Positions 23,966 through 35,298 of a stretch of DNA of 64,000 nt are shown piece by piece; within the stretch, counting starts at the first letter, position 1, and the number at the start of each line of letters is the position of its first letter. This DNA is from Carnegiea gigantea (lineage: Eukaryota > Streptophyta > Magnoliopsida > Caryophyllales > Cactaceae), in the NCBI GenBank assembly GCA_029747015.1, contig JAKOGI010000057.1:65001-129000 (forward strand), written 5' to 3'. Below the pieces are notes generated by a model. That model did not search any database. It was not told the origin of the DNA and was given only the letters and a program-made list of their open reading frames with translations. Both the position numbers and the translations under genes were made by a program.

Positions 23966-24561
23966 CAAAAAATGAAAAATGAAAAATGAAAAATGAAAAA
24001 TAAAAAATAAAAATAAAAATAAAAATAAAAAATAAAAAATAAAAAATAAAAAATAAAAATAAAAATAAAAATAAAAATAAAAATAAGAATAAAAATAAAA
24101 TATAAAATATAAAAATCAAAAAATAAAAAAATGAAAAATGAAAAATACAAAATAAAAAATAAAAAAATAAAAAATAAAAATAAAAATAAAAATAAAAATA
24201 AAAAATAAAAATAAAATACAAAATACAAAATACAAAATACAAAATACAAAATAAACAATAAACAATAAAAAATAAAAAATATAAAAGTATGAACATAAAT
24301 TTCACAAATTTCGATAACTTCATAAATTATTACACATTAGTTACATTCTCGTTATTTTAACCCACTTCAATCTACCACATACAAAATAAGCCAACTTCAA
24401 TGCATTTCAACCTATATCAACCCACTTCAATCTAGTTCAACCTATTTCAACCCACCTAAAAAAAAAAAAATACCAACTTCAGCCTACCTCAACCTACCTC
24501 AACCTATTTCAACCGACTTCATCCTTTTTCCCACCCAATGTACTAACGAAAACAACAGGCC
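22682..24561. mobile_element. Tourist-like TIR element, copy E: 1.9-kb palindrome with (ATTTTT)n core
   Basis: The ends GGTTCTGTTCTTTTCGTGGG and, in reverse complement, GGCCTGTTGTTTTCGTTAGT are inverted repeats flanked by CTA on both sides (22679-22681, 24562-24564). Moving inwards, each arm has about 180 bp of degenerate GGTTGAAGTA words. A unique part follows (ACTAATGTGTGATAATTTAT at about 22890, inverted near 24315-24345). Then there is about 850 bp of ATTTTT/TTTCATTTTT microsatellite on the left, answered by AAAAAT on the right, with the turning point near 23770-23790. The whole element is one large inverted repeat. The long open frames here, all F, I, Y and L, are translations of the microsatellite and not genes. 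Confidence 0.8.
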
Positions 24562-24599
24562 CTAAATCCCATATGATACTTTACAAATTATTAAAATTA

Positions 24600-24764
24600 T
24601 AAAGGGGTGGGTTGAAGTTGGTTGAAGTGGGTTGAAGTAGGTTGAAGTTGATTGAAGTTGGTTGAAGTTGGTATTTTTTTTTCAGGTGGGTTGAAATAGG
24701 TTGAAATAGGTTGAAGTGGGTTGAGGTTGGTAAATGTGAATTAACCCACGAAAAGAACAGAGCC
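24600..24764. mobile_element. Tourist-like TIR element, copy F, partial
   Basis: GGTTGAAGTTGGTTGAAGTG words run from about 24605 and end in TTAACCCACGAAAAGAACAG followed by AGCC and CTA (24765-24767). Only the right-hand terminus is present. Because both this terminus and the left end of copy E abut CTA, copies E and F may be one rearranged element. Confidence 0.6.
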
Positions 24765-24930
24765 CTAGTCCACTCCCATCCAATCTTAGAACAACAATCA
24801 AAAAAATTTCCATAGAAGATTATTATTTTTATATTCTAGCAGTAGATAGTTGATAGTAAAGGGATGTTAATAATAGGTGAAGGAGAGAGAGGCGATCGTT
24901 GTTTGAACTGCAGTACACAGGCCCAACTAA

Positions 24931-25185
24931 GGGACTGTTTTTTCCATTGGGAAATATGGGTTAAAAATGGTAAAGTTGATTGAGATTGATAGAACTGGAT
25001 TGAAGTAGGTTGAATTTTTTTTTTTTAATACAATGAGTAGAAGCTGATTAAAATAGTAGGAAGTAGGTTAAAGTTGTTGAAGTGGCATGAGTTGAAGTGG
25101 GTATTTTTTTTATTGAAGTTGTTTAAGTAAGTTGAAGTGAGTTGAAATTAGTAAATTGAAATTTACCAATGAAAAGAATAGGACC
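24931..25185. mobile_element. Tourist-like TIR element (TAA duplication), copy G
   Basis: The termini GGGACTGTTTTTTCCATTGG and, in reverse complement, GGTCCTATTCTTTTCATTGG are inverted repeats flanked by TAA on both sides (24928-24930, 25186-25188). The interior holds GATTGAAGTAGGTTGAA and related words. This 255-bp copy gives a clean 3-bp duplication for the family. Confidence 0.8.
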
Positions 25186-25188
25186 TAA

Positions 25189-25635
25189 GATTTATATCTC
25201 AGGTAAACATTTAAGGCAAGGGAAGACGCGAAAGAACATAGAGGATACATTCACGATAGTGTATGGAATAGGACTTTCTCAATATCTGCAATTTTAGAGC
25301 CACATTGAAATAGGTGGGGTTCTAGACTCCACCAAAAAAGCTACGTATATTTTCGTATTAGATTAGAAAGAAAACATAATATATAAGGACCACATGAAGA
25401 TTGCACAATTTGTTATGATAATTTATTATCTAGAGACTCCACAAAAAAGAAAATTTGTAGATCCGTCCCTGGTAATCTAGCCAAATTTAAACCTGTATTG
25501 TATTATCTAAGCTAAATTCTATTGTAGTAACCCTGAGTAGAGTTGAGATAAAACTTGTGCTTTGTTGTAGAATTAGAAACCAGATGTTATGGGCAAATCC
25601 CCATGTGCTTGCACGCTAAATTGATAATACATGTA
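25189..25635. other. Spacer, possible hAT end
   Basis: No gene was seen. GATCCGTCCCTGG near 25460 looks like a hAT-type right terminus, but its partner end and duplication were not found. Confidence 0.4.
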
Positions 25636-25839
25636 GTCATATTCTTTTCGTGGATATATTGCAGGTGTGGAATGAAAATGAGTGGAAATGAGTAAGAAAA
25701 AGTGGATGAGAGTGGGTACGAGTGGAAAGAAGTAGGTGGAAGTGGGTAGGAGTGGTTTGTTGTATGTGAGAGTGGGAAGGAGTTGGAAGGAGTGGAATGA
25801 AGTGCAATTATTGATATTAGTCATGTAAATAATTTATGT

Positions 25840-27710
25840 AACATTATAATAATTAATAATAATAATAATAACAACAATAATCATAATAAATTAATAATAG
25901 AAACAATAATTAATCATAATAATTATTAGTATTAATAACAATAATTAACAATAAAAATTACAATAATAATTCTTATTCATATTCACAATAATAATCATAA
26001 TAATTATTAATATTGATAATAATAATTAATATGAATATGAATATTAATTCTGATAATTATTAAATTAATATTAATAGTAATAATAATAATAATAATTATA
26101 ATAAATATTATTAATAATTATTAGTAAAAATTGCAATAATAAATATTAATAATATTAATAATAATTACTAATAGTACTGTTAATAGTTAATAATAATAAA
26201 AATAACTAATAATATTAAGCACAATAATTAGTATTATTAATGTTATTAATGTTAATAATTAATATATAATAACTAATTAATTAATAATAATTATAATTAT
26301 AATTATAAATCATTACTATTAATTTTTTTATTAATTAATAGTAATTATAAATAATAATTATTATTAATTAACAATAATTATCATAATAATAATTTTAATT
26401 AATAAACAAGTAATAATGAATCATTAATAATTGTTATTCATAATAACAATAATTAACAATAAAAATTTGAATATAAATTCTTATTAATATGTAAAATAAT
26501 CCTAAATTTTTTAATGTTAATTATAATAATTATCAATATTAATATTAATATTAATAATTATTATTATAGATATTGTAATGATTATTATTACTATTAATAA
26601 ATATTGGTAATAAATATAATAATAATTATTATTAATATTAAGCACTATTATTACTTCTAATAACAATAACAATAATTATTATTATAGCTAATAATAATAA
26701 TAAAAATTACTGACTACTAATGTTAATATTACTTAGTAATAACTAAAATAATAATTGATATTAATTAATGTTAATATTAAAGATAATTACAATTAATTGT
26801 ATTATTTACTGGTAATAATTAATAATAAAAATTCATAATTAATAATAATAATTATAGTAACCATAATTATCATTGAATAACAAAAATAATTTTAATCATT
26901 AATAGCAATAATTATTAACATTAATAATATTAATTAACAATAAAATTACAACAATAACTTATATAAATAATCATAATAGTCATAATAATTGTTAATATTA
27001 AAAATAATAATTACTAATATTAAAATTAATATTAATAGTAACTATTATTATTATGAATATTAACAGTAATTATTATAATTACAATTATTCTGATAACTAC
27101 TATAATTGGTGAATATTAGCAGTAATTACAATAATAATTAAGATTAATATTAATAACTATTAATATTTCCACCAACAAATAGTAACAATAGTTATTATAA
27201 TAATAATTATTACTATTATTGAAAATTAGTAATGATTATAATAATAATTACCATTTATATTGAAAATATTTATTATTATTATTGTAAATAATAATAATTA
27301 TTAATATTTATATTAATAGTAAAAAAATTACTAATTAATCATGTTAATAATAGTAAATATTAATAAAAATAATAATTAGTAATATTAAGAATAATAATTA
27401 ATAATAATAATTAATAAAAATAATCATTAATATTAGTACATATTATTAAGTAATTAAGTAATTAAATATTTAATTAATTAATAATATTTGTTATTATTAA
27501 TTATTAAAATAATGACTATTAATATTATTATTAATTATGAATATTTATTAATATTAAGAATGAAGAATTGAAAATAAATATTAATTAATTATAAAAGTAC
27601 TAACTACTTTGAACAATAAAATAATTGTTATTATTAATTAACAATAATAATTACAACGATAAGACTTATTAATAATAATAATAAAAATAATAATAAAAAT
27701 AAGTAGGATT
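25840..27710. repeat. Degenerate (AAT)n trinucleotide microsatellite
   Basis: About 1.9 kb dominated by AAT, ATT and TAA words in both orientations, such as AATAATAATAATAATTATAA, with single-base interruptions. It can form many small hairpins. It lies inside copy H and is absent from the short copies of the same family. Confidence 0.85.
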
Positions 27711-27840
27711 GGGTTGGAGTAGATATTTATTTTATGGTGTGGAAGGGAGTGAGAATGAATGAGAAGAAGTGAAAAGTAGTGGAAAAGAGCGAAAAAGAGT
27801 GGGAAGGAGTGAAGTGGGAGGATTTACCCATGACAAGAAC

Positions 27841-28458
27841 CAGTGGTGAAGTCAGAAATCTTGGAGAAGGGCATCGGAAATAATAATACGCAATGGTAAG
27901 CTGACCAATTGAGTACCTCAAACCCAATGTTGGACTTGCTTGAAAAGCCCAAAAACCAAACTCATCTTCACATTCCAAAGTACATGTCGACGCCTAAACC
28001 TTCCAAAATCACAAGACTTACACATGGAATCTTAATTCCTATCCCACATTTGCAAAAACGAATAATGAACGAAATTAAAAAGAACAATGAACGAAAATTA
28101 AATGCAAAAAAAAATGATGAGAATGAATGTAGTAGGATTCAAACATGTAATCTCAGGTCAACCCGATAGATATAACAAGCACACCCCAACCGGCTAGGCA
28201 AGCAAATCTTCATGCAAAGGCCAACAAACACAACTATATAGGAAAAAACAAAAAAAAAAAAAAAGGTTTTGGTCGGGCTCAAACTCATGACTTCAAGGCG
28301 CCTCCCAATATACACAACAACTACAATACAACCACTCAAGCACACATGTCGTCCTGTAAATGTTTGCCGCAATATTTATTTGTATGAAACGTCTCAATTT
28401 TTTCCCCTTGAGAGGGGCGTCAGGTGACATCACTGCACCCACATTGGATCTGCCCCTG
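27841..28458. mobile_element. hAT non-autonomous transposon with perfect 8-bp duplication
   Basis: It starts CAGTGGTGAAGTCAGAAATC and ends GGATCTGCCCCTG, the typical terminal style of plant hAT MITEs. ACAAGAAC occurs on both sides (27833-27840 and 28459-28466), an exact 8-bp duplication. It is inserted inside the right terminal repeat of copy H. It carries no transposase. A tRNA-like antisense B box (GGGCTCAAACTCATGAC near 28273) may be a piece of a captured SINE. Confidence 0.85.
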
Positions 28459-28808
28459 ACAAGAACAGGGCCGTAATATCACTGTATGTTGCGTTAAAAC
28501 TTCGAAGTTCAAAACCAAACGGTGTAATGAAACTGTACCGCAACAATAAGAGTATTAGACCAAATGGGCTATTTTTGATCCGTAATAAACCACCAGTCCA
28601 CCACATTCCCAGAAAGCCGAACACCAATCACTAGAGTGAATTTGCTCCTTCCGGCAACTAAGGCAAGCAAGCACCCTCCCCCATCCCCCCCCCAAAAAAA
28701 GAGCAAAGAAATCCGCCTCTTTTGGTTTGTGATTTGCAATGTAAGGAATGGAGTTCTGCACAAGGAAAGATCGACAAATATTTTTTTGTAAACACCATTC
28801 AAGCAACA

Positions 28809-28881
28809 GCGCCTGTAGCTCAGTGGATAGAGCGTCTGTTTCCTAAGCAGAAGGCCGTAGGTTCGACCCCTACCTGGCGCG
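28809..28881 (+). tRNA. tRNA-Arg (anticodon CCU)
   Basis: A full cloverleaf can be drawn by hand. The acceptor GCGCCTG pairs with CTGGCGC (one T-T mismatch at 6-67). The D arm is GCTC/GAGC. The anticodon stem TCTGT pairs with GCAGA around the loop TTCCTAA, giving anticodon CCT, which decodes AGG. The T arm GTAGG/CCTAC closes TTCGACC. The discriminator base is G and CCA is not encoded, as expected for a nuclear gene. There is no intron. A and B boxes (TAGCTCAGTGG, GGTTCGACCCC) are intact. CAA motifs just upstream (CAAGCAACA) fit the plant tRNA start context. Confidence 0.95.
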
Positions 28882-28894
28882 ATGCTTGCTATTA

Positions 28895-28904
28895 TTTTCT
28901 TTTT
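28895..28904 (+). terminator. Pol III terminator of the tRNA-Arg gene
   Basis: TTTTCTTTTT begins 14 bp after the tRNA 3' end. A run of four or more T on the coding strand is the standard RNA polymerase III stop signal. Confidence 0.75.
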
Positions 28905-29534
28905 GGTTTCCCCAATCTCGATGAGCCTATTTCTGCTTTTAAAATATTTGATATTTTTACATGTTCTTTGTGCAATCGTACGTGATTGATCCCATTGCTG
29001 ACAAGACTTTGTGCATGTGGATCGAATTTAGGTGAACTAGACTTCAGGTTTACAAGTTTGCCTCTTGCTAATTTGTACATGGTGATGATATGTGTTTTGC
29101 AATTAAGCACTTTTTGACATCTCATCTTGATTTATATTAATGAGTTCTATCACTTAAAATATCAAATTTTTATAACTACAATTAATTATAAATGGTAAAA
29201 CTTTAATATTCGTCGATTATGCTTGACAGGTAAAAAATGACACTCTAATCAGATCAACTCTATCTACGAATACGTATTATGTGGGCAATTATAAATGTTA
29301 AAAGTTATAGTTATAAACATGATTTTATACAATTTATAAGTTGCAATACCCTTTCGCTATCCAATCATATCGCCTTTTTCAATTTAATACATGATAATGT
29401 AAAATGTGGTGATGTATGTCTTGCGGCACGAGTCAAGACACTTTTAAATATCTTACCTCAATTTGAATCAAAATGTTCTATGATTTCAAATACCAAATTT
29501 TCAATAATTACAATTAATCATGAATTGTAAAACT
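28905..29534. other. Spacer without recognisable gene
   Basis: A/T-rich sequence with two loosely similar patches (AAATTTTTATAACTACAATTA near 29163 and AAATTTTCAATAATTACAATTA near 29498) that suggest an old local duplication. No gene was seen. Confidence 0.45.
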
Positions 29535-29537
29535 TTA

Positions 29538-30504
29538 GGCCCTGTTTGGTGAGGCAAACTGGAATGGAATGGAATCAGGACTTGAATCCTGGGGGGTTGG
29601 ATATGGAACTTGAATCCTGAACCCAATTGTTTGGTGAAACTGGAATGGAATCAGATCTCACTGCTTGCTGTTTGGTGAGCAGTTTTGGAATGGAATCAAC
29701 TCTATTTTTATTTTGAAAATATTATATACAAGTATGAATATTTATAATAATAATAATATTTACTATAATAACAATAATAATTACTATAATAATAATAATA
29801 ATTACAATAATACTAATAATTATTATATAATAATTAGTATAATCATAATTATAATTATAATTACCATAATAATAATAATAATTATATTATTATTATTATT
29901 GTTAATATTATTATAGTAATAATAATAATTATTATTATAATTATTATAGTATAATAATAATTTTTTATTACAATTATAATTATATAATAATAATCATAAT
30001 TATTATATAATAATAATAATTATTATTATTATTATAGTAATAATAATTATTATTATAATTACAGTATAATAATAATAATTATTTTTTATTATAATTATAA
30101 TTATGTAATAATAATCATAATTATTATATAATAATAACAATAATAGTAATAATAATAATAATAATAATTATATTATAATAATAATTATTATATTATAATA
30201 ATAATAGTAATAATAATGATTATTATTATAATTATAGTATAATAATTATTATTTTTTTATAATTATAATTATATAATAATAATCATAATTATTATATAAT
30301 AATAACAATAATTATTATAATTATTATTATAATTATTATTATAGTAATAATAATAATTATTATTATAATTATAATATAATAATTATTTTTTATTATAATC
30401 ATAATTATATAATAATCATAATTATTATATTGTTATAATAATAATAATACTAATAATAATAATTATTATTATAATAATAATAATTACTATATTATAATAA
30501 TTAT

Positions 30505-30568
<64 letters not shown>

Positions 30569-30770
30569 TAATAATAATGTTGAACCCTGAGGGTTTAGAA
30601 CTTGAAACCTCTCATAAATGGGGGGGTTCAAGTTCTTGAGGATTGGAGGGGAACTTGAAACCTGGGGGTATCAAGTTCCTTTCCTTTAAAACACTCACCA
30701 AACAATAAGGAAAGGAACTTGAACCCTCAGGTTTCAAGTTCCATTCCAGTTTTCCTTACTAAACAGGGCC
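29538..30770. mobile_element. Tourist-like TIR element (TTA duplication) with (AAT)n palindromic core
   Basis: The ends GGCCCTGTTTGGTGAGGCAA and, in reverse complement, GGCCCTGTTTAGTAAGGAAA are inverted repeats flanked by TTA on both sides (29535-29537, 30771-30773). Subterminal words such as GGAATGGAATCAGGACTTGA face GTTTCAAGTTCCATTCCAG. The core from about 29740 to 30575 is AAT/ATT microsatellite with many local palindromes (ATAATTATTATATAATAATA). It has no coding capacity; frames of poly-L, N or I are microsatellite translations. The termini and duplication fit PIF/Harbinger. Confidence 0.85.
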
Positions 30771-30773
30771 TTA

Positions 30774-31959
30774 GTGTTAATCACTTATCTGTCTAATCGA
30801 TGGATACAAAATGAAACTCTAATTGAATCATCCTTATTCGCGAAGACATATTATCATAAACACAATTTTATAAATATGAAAAATAAGTCATCCAGATGAT
30901 TGGCAATATTTGAGGCTTAGTGGAAGATGGTTCACGTTTGAGTTCTTAGTAGTCATCATTTTATACCGGAAAAGTTGATTGTGAAATAAAGAAATTTTTT
31001 TTGGGCAACAACATATGAGATGGATTCATTCAATGATAAGCCATCCAACATTTAAAATGAAATTCTGAATAAAAGAGTTACGATCCAAAATATCAACATG
31101 AAACCTTCAATCAATAGAATCTAATTTGAAGATACTGATTACTCAACTTTCCTCTCAAATTCCAACTTTTCAGTAATACAACTTGAAAAAAAGAACCACA
31201 GAACCACCATAATTTTTCTAAAAGGATAGATTTGCTAATATAGTGTAAATTTTGTAGAGGGGACCTTCCATAGACATGAAGGATTGCTCTTGAAATATTT
31301 GTAGACACAACATAACATCTTGAGATAATTTAACACCCAAAAACTCCAAACAAATGCATAAAAACCAGGACAATGCAAATTCATATTCTCACACAATTTT
31401 ATAGACCAATATAAATAGTAGGATCAATTTAACCTCATAACTAGGGAGACAATTTCTAATTAACAAAGAAAAATAAATATGAAGGGATAACTATAATCGC
31501 CTTTTATTCCATGCGTGAAAACTTAGAGATCAAAGAAGTCATACCTTTCAACCATAATAATATGACAAAAAAACCCTACTAGCACAAATAAACGAGATAA
31601 TAAAGGAAAAAAATTGGGTCGAAAATGGCTGAAAGATGACTACCTTCGACCTAGAAGTTAACATAAGCGAGAAGAAAGTGTCTCAAGTACACTCACCATC
31701 TCTCTCTCTCTGTAACTTCCTCTCCTGCACCTGTTACTTTGATTGTCTTAAAGAAAAAGATGTTTTTGTTAAGTATAGATCTAATTAAAAGAATTTAAAG
31801 CAAAATAATCTAGTTTTGTGAAAATCATTGTGAGAACCCTCATCTAAAAAATTCTCTTTTTGGTTCATTAGATGTTTTAAACACGTATGTTAAAATCTTT
31901 TCAAAACAAATACATATGATATAATGAAAGGTAATAAGAAAGATCAAAAATAGTATTTA
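30774..31959. other. Spacer without recognisable gene
   Basis: No domain, RNA or repeat was recognised. A short CT run lies near 31704. Confidence 0.5.
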
Positions 31960-32039
31960 CTAGTGTTATACCCTTGCAATGCAAGGATGTTAGTTAATTT
32001 TTGTTTTAATAATATTAGTATAAATAATTAATAAAAATA

Positions 32040-33503
32040 TGTTGATTATATTTAGTTTTGATGATAACAAATCCAAGAGTAACATATTTGTCTAAGTAAT
32101 GTTGTTCCAAACAAGCTCTCCAAACAGGGCCTAATACACCGTTGTTCCTACACCGCTGTTTGTGATATTTTATTAACCTGGTGGCTAAATGTTGAGAACA
32201 AGTCTTAGGAACAGGTTCCGAGCTTCAGTGACACAAGATCAGCAAACAACACATATGGTTTAAGTCTTGAGGAACATTCAGCTACACAAGATCACCCAAG
32301 GAATCAAGGTGACCAAGGTGTTTTGGAGTAGCATATTCACTCTTGACAAGATAACTAATTCTTACAAGGAGTCTTGGTTAATTTAGTTTTTATCTTTTAG
32401 ACTCTTGTTAATATGCCAATTTTGAAAGTATCATTTTTAGCACTTCTTGAAAACGGTTTTCGAAAAGTTGCTTTGGGACACCATTTCCAAACAACCCTGC
32501 AAACAGGGTGCCTAGGGTGTTCTCAAAAACTACAGCAGCTACATCAATCTTATCTGAAATTTGCTTCGGTTGGCCGCCAGATCTAAAAAGATTTGTTTTG
32601 AATTTGAAAAATTGCAAAACCGTTTTTGCTAAAGATTTCTCTTGAAAGATTCTTATCCCTTATTTTTAGGTCTTGATTGAATTTGGGATAAATCAAGATT
32701 TTATCCTTTTCAAGCTAGATTACTCGGCCAAGATATTTTAAGAAAATCTTCTCTCCTCTCTTAGCCGTTGGAAATCTTTGGTGAATCTTCTAAGCGACTA
32801 AAAATAGAGGATTTTCCTTATCTTTTGAAAAGAATAGCCGTTGGGTTGTGCGTTTAAATATTGAAATTCTCTCTCCCATTTGACAATCCGGTTTTTACAA
32901 AGAAGTAAGAGATTCTTAGAGCTAAATTTCAAAGAGAAAAACCGTGAGAAGATTGTGCTTAACTGAGCTTTCAATTTCTTGGCATAATAGGACTTCATTG
33001 TACCTTACATCTGCTTAAGTCAGAAGCACCCCAGTAAGGTGTTTTGTACCCCTGTTCTCAGAACAGAAAGTGAGTGAGTGTGTCCTCAGTCGTGTGGACT
33101 TTGGACGTGTCCTATCTGGTGAGATTGGACGTGGTGTAACCTGTCTTAGGGAAGAAGGTTACGTGGGTTACAAGTTGTAACAAGGAGTGTTGCTTTTGTA
33201 ACGTTTTCAGCCCGTTAGTGAAGTGGTTAAATCCTATACGAGGTAGGTCGTGGTTTTTCACACCTCAGTTGGGCTAGAGGTGTTTTCCACGTAAAAATTG
33301 TGTGTGCTTTATTTCGCATTTATTACTTTGAATTTCGCTACTGAATCAATTGAGAACAACCGCTACAAACAAGGCGTAAGGTTGTTTGTGATTTACAAAC
33401 AATCTCTGCAATCAAGTGCTATGGTTGTTTGTCAGTTATTAGGCGAAAATCGACCACCACAATTCACCCCCCTCTTGTGGTTGTGTACTCTTGGAATTCA
33501 ACA
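32040..33503 (+). repeat. 5' LTR of the copia element
   Basis: 1,464 bp, nearly identical to 41247-42711. It ends TTGGAATTCAACA, two bases before the primer-binding site. The differences from the right LTR are mainly C/T and G/A. Confidence 0.95.
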
Positions 33504-33505
33504 AG

Positions 33506-33517
33506 TGGTATCAGAGC
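33506..33517 (+). promoter_or_regulatory. Primer-binding site of the copia element (initiator tRNA-Met)
   Basis: TGGTATCAGAGC lies two bases after the 5' LTR. It is complementary to the 3' end of plant initiator tRNA-Met and primes minus-strand DNA synthesis. Confidence 0.95.
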
Positions 33518-33558
33518 GGGTTCTCTCAAAAGGGCTAACACCTTGAGAGATTCTGAAG

Positions 33559-35292
33559 ATGAGTACACCACAAGGAATCCTTGAAGGGCAATCCATTACT
33601 CGTCCACCCTATTTCAACGACCAACATTATAGTTGGTGGAAGAATAGGATGGAGAACTATATTCAGGCAGAAGATTATGAATTATGGATGCTCATCAAGA
33701 ACGGGCCCCTTGTTCCCACCAAGGTGCTTGAAGATGGTAAGAAGGTTCCCAAGGAACCCATAGAGTTTGATGGTGAAGACTATAAGAAAATGGAAAAGAA
33801 TGCCAAGGCCAAGAAGCTATTATATTTTGGTCTAGGTCCAGATGAATATACACGTATCTCGGAGAGTGAGTCAGCCCAGGAGATATGGAATGCCCTCCAA
33901 GTAGCTCATGAAGGAACAAGTCAAGTCAAATAATTACGTATTGAGCTACTTATGAGGCAATATGAGTTGTTTGATATGGGTGATCGTGAGAACGTGATGG
34001 ATATGTACACACGCTTCACCCACATAACAAACGAGCTAAAATCCCTGGGAAAATCCTTCACCACAGAAGAGCTGGTGAGGAAGATTCTAAGGATTTTGCC
34101 TCGGTCTTGGGAAGCGAAGGTGACAGCCATCCAAGAAGCTAAAGACATGAACAAGATCACCCTCGACGAGTTGATTGATAATCTTCAAACCTATGAACTC
34201 AGAAAGAACTCACAACAAAAAGAGGAGCAGAAGAAGGATCGTGGGCTTGCCTTGAAAGCACAAGAGGATGATGACTCTGACCTTGAGGATGAAGAGATGG
34301 CCTTAATGACAAGAAAGTTCAAGAAATTCTTCAAAAAGGTCAAAGAAAATAGCAAAAGAAAAGACTTCAGTAAGTCTATAAACACCCCCCGAGAACAGTT
34401 CACAGGGTGTTTCAAGTGTGGCAAACCAGATCACATTGTGAAGAACTGTCCGCTACTTCAAGAAAAGCAAGAGCAAGAACACCCCAGGAAACAAGGTAGA
34501 AAACAAGCTGCAAGCAGTTCTGGGAGATGATTCTCGAAGGCTATGCTTGCTGCCTGGGAAGATTCCTCTGAGGATGAAGGTGAGTCTGAAACTGATGAAG
34601 GTGCTGTAGCTCTCATGGTACAAAGTGACACGGATTCAGATGATGAATCAACAAACAGTCTTACTGATATCAAGAACAAGGTACGTCGTCTCAATAAAGC
34701 AACTCTCGAAGAACTTTTGTATACCTTGATGGATACTTGTGCTGAATTGAAACGAGATGTCCGAGACCTAGAACTGGAAAATGAGATCCTTAAAAATGAA
34801 AAACTGGGCTTACATGAAAATATTAATACGCTCAAAGAAAACTTCTTTATAAAAGAAGGAGATTATTCTCGAATGGAGGAAAAACTCTTTGAGGTGGAAG
34901 GAATGGTTGAGTCCTTGCTCAGGGAGAACAAGGGTTTGCATGCTAATATAGAAAAACTGGAAACCGAGCTTATCACAACCAAGCGCTGGAACAAGTCCTC
35001 ACAAGCCCTTGATTGGTTAAACACTCACCACAGTCGAAACAAAAAGGGACTTGGATATAAGCCTAAACGAACAGTTTACCCAATTCATAGAAAGTATGTG
35101 GGATTACCTGAAAACATTGTTTGCTTTCATTGTGGTAAAACTGGTCACTATCGATATTCATGTCCTCTGAGAAGGTATGTCATTGAAAAAAATGAAAGGT
35201 ATGTGAAACAAATCTGGATTAGAAAAGATGAGCTTTACTTGTCTAAAAGAATGGGACCCAAGTGGATCTGGGTTCCCAAAACTAACCTGTGA
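33559..35292 (+). pseudogene. Copia gag, interrupted by stop codons
   Basis: The frame opens with an ATG at 33559, 42 bp after the primer-binding site. It shows the copia Gag start (FNDQHYSWWKNRMENYI), a UBN2-like region (IWNALQVAHEGTSQVK), a charged linker and two CCHC zinc knuckles, CFKCGKPDHIVKNC at about 34410 and CFHCGKTGHYRYSC at about 35120. A coiled-coil-like stretch lies between them (34690-34980). In-frame stops occur at 33931-33933, 34528-34530 and 35290-35292 without a frameshift, so Gag cannot be made in full without readthrough. The family protein forms the cytoplasmic virus-like particle. Confidence 0.85.
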
Positions 35293-35298
35293 TTTGTT

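Larger units (their letters stand above)
25636..28472. mobile_element. Tourist-like TIR element, copy H, with 1.9-kb (AAT)n core, split by a hAT element
   Basis: The left end (GTCATATTCTTTTCGTGGAT) and the right end (ATTTACCCATGACAAGAAC, then AGGGCC after the nested hAT) are inverted repeats, with GTA on both outer sides (25633-25635, 28473-28475). The left arm carries GAGTGGAAATGAGTAAG-type words and the right arm GGGAGTGAGAATGAATGAG-type words. The core from about 25840 to 27710 is almost wholly A/T trinucleotide sequence (AAT, TAA, ATT mixed) with ever-changing phase. No coding capacity. Confidence 0.65.

Noticed and set aside
22907..24323. Long open frames made of F, I, Y and L, resembling membrane proteins
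   Set aside because: They are translations of the ATTTTT/AAAAAT microsatellite on both strands. They appear in several frames at once and have no start context or domain.
28722..28985. An 87-codon frame containing VAQWIERLFPKQKAVGS
   Set aside because: This is the well-known false protein produced by translating a tRNA gene; the tRNA-Arg explains it.
29665..30631. Frames with poly-N, poly-I and poly-L
   Set aside because: Translation of the (AAT)n core of a TIR element.
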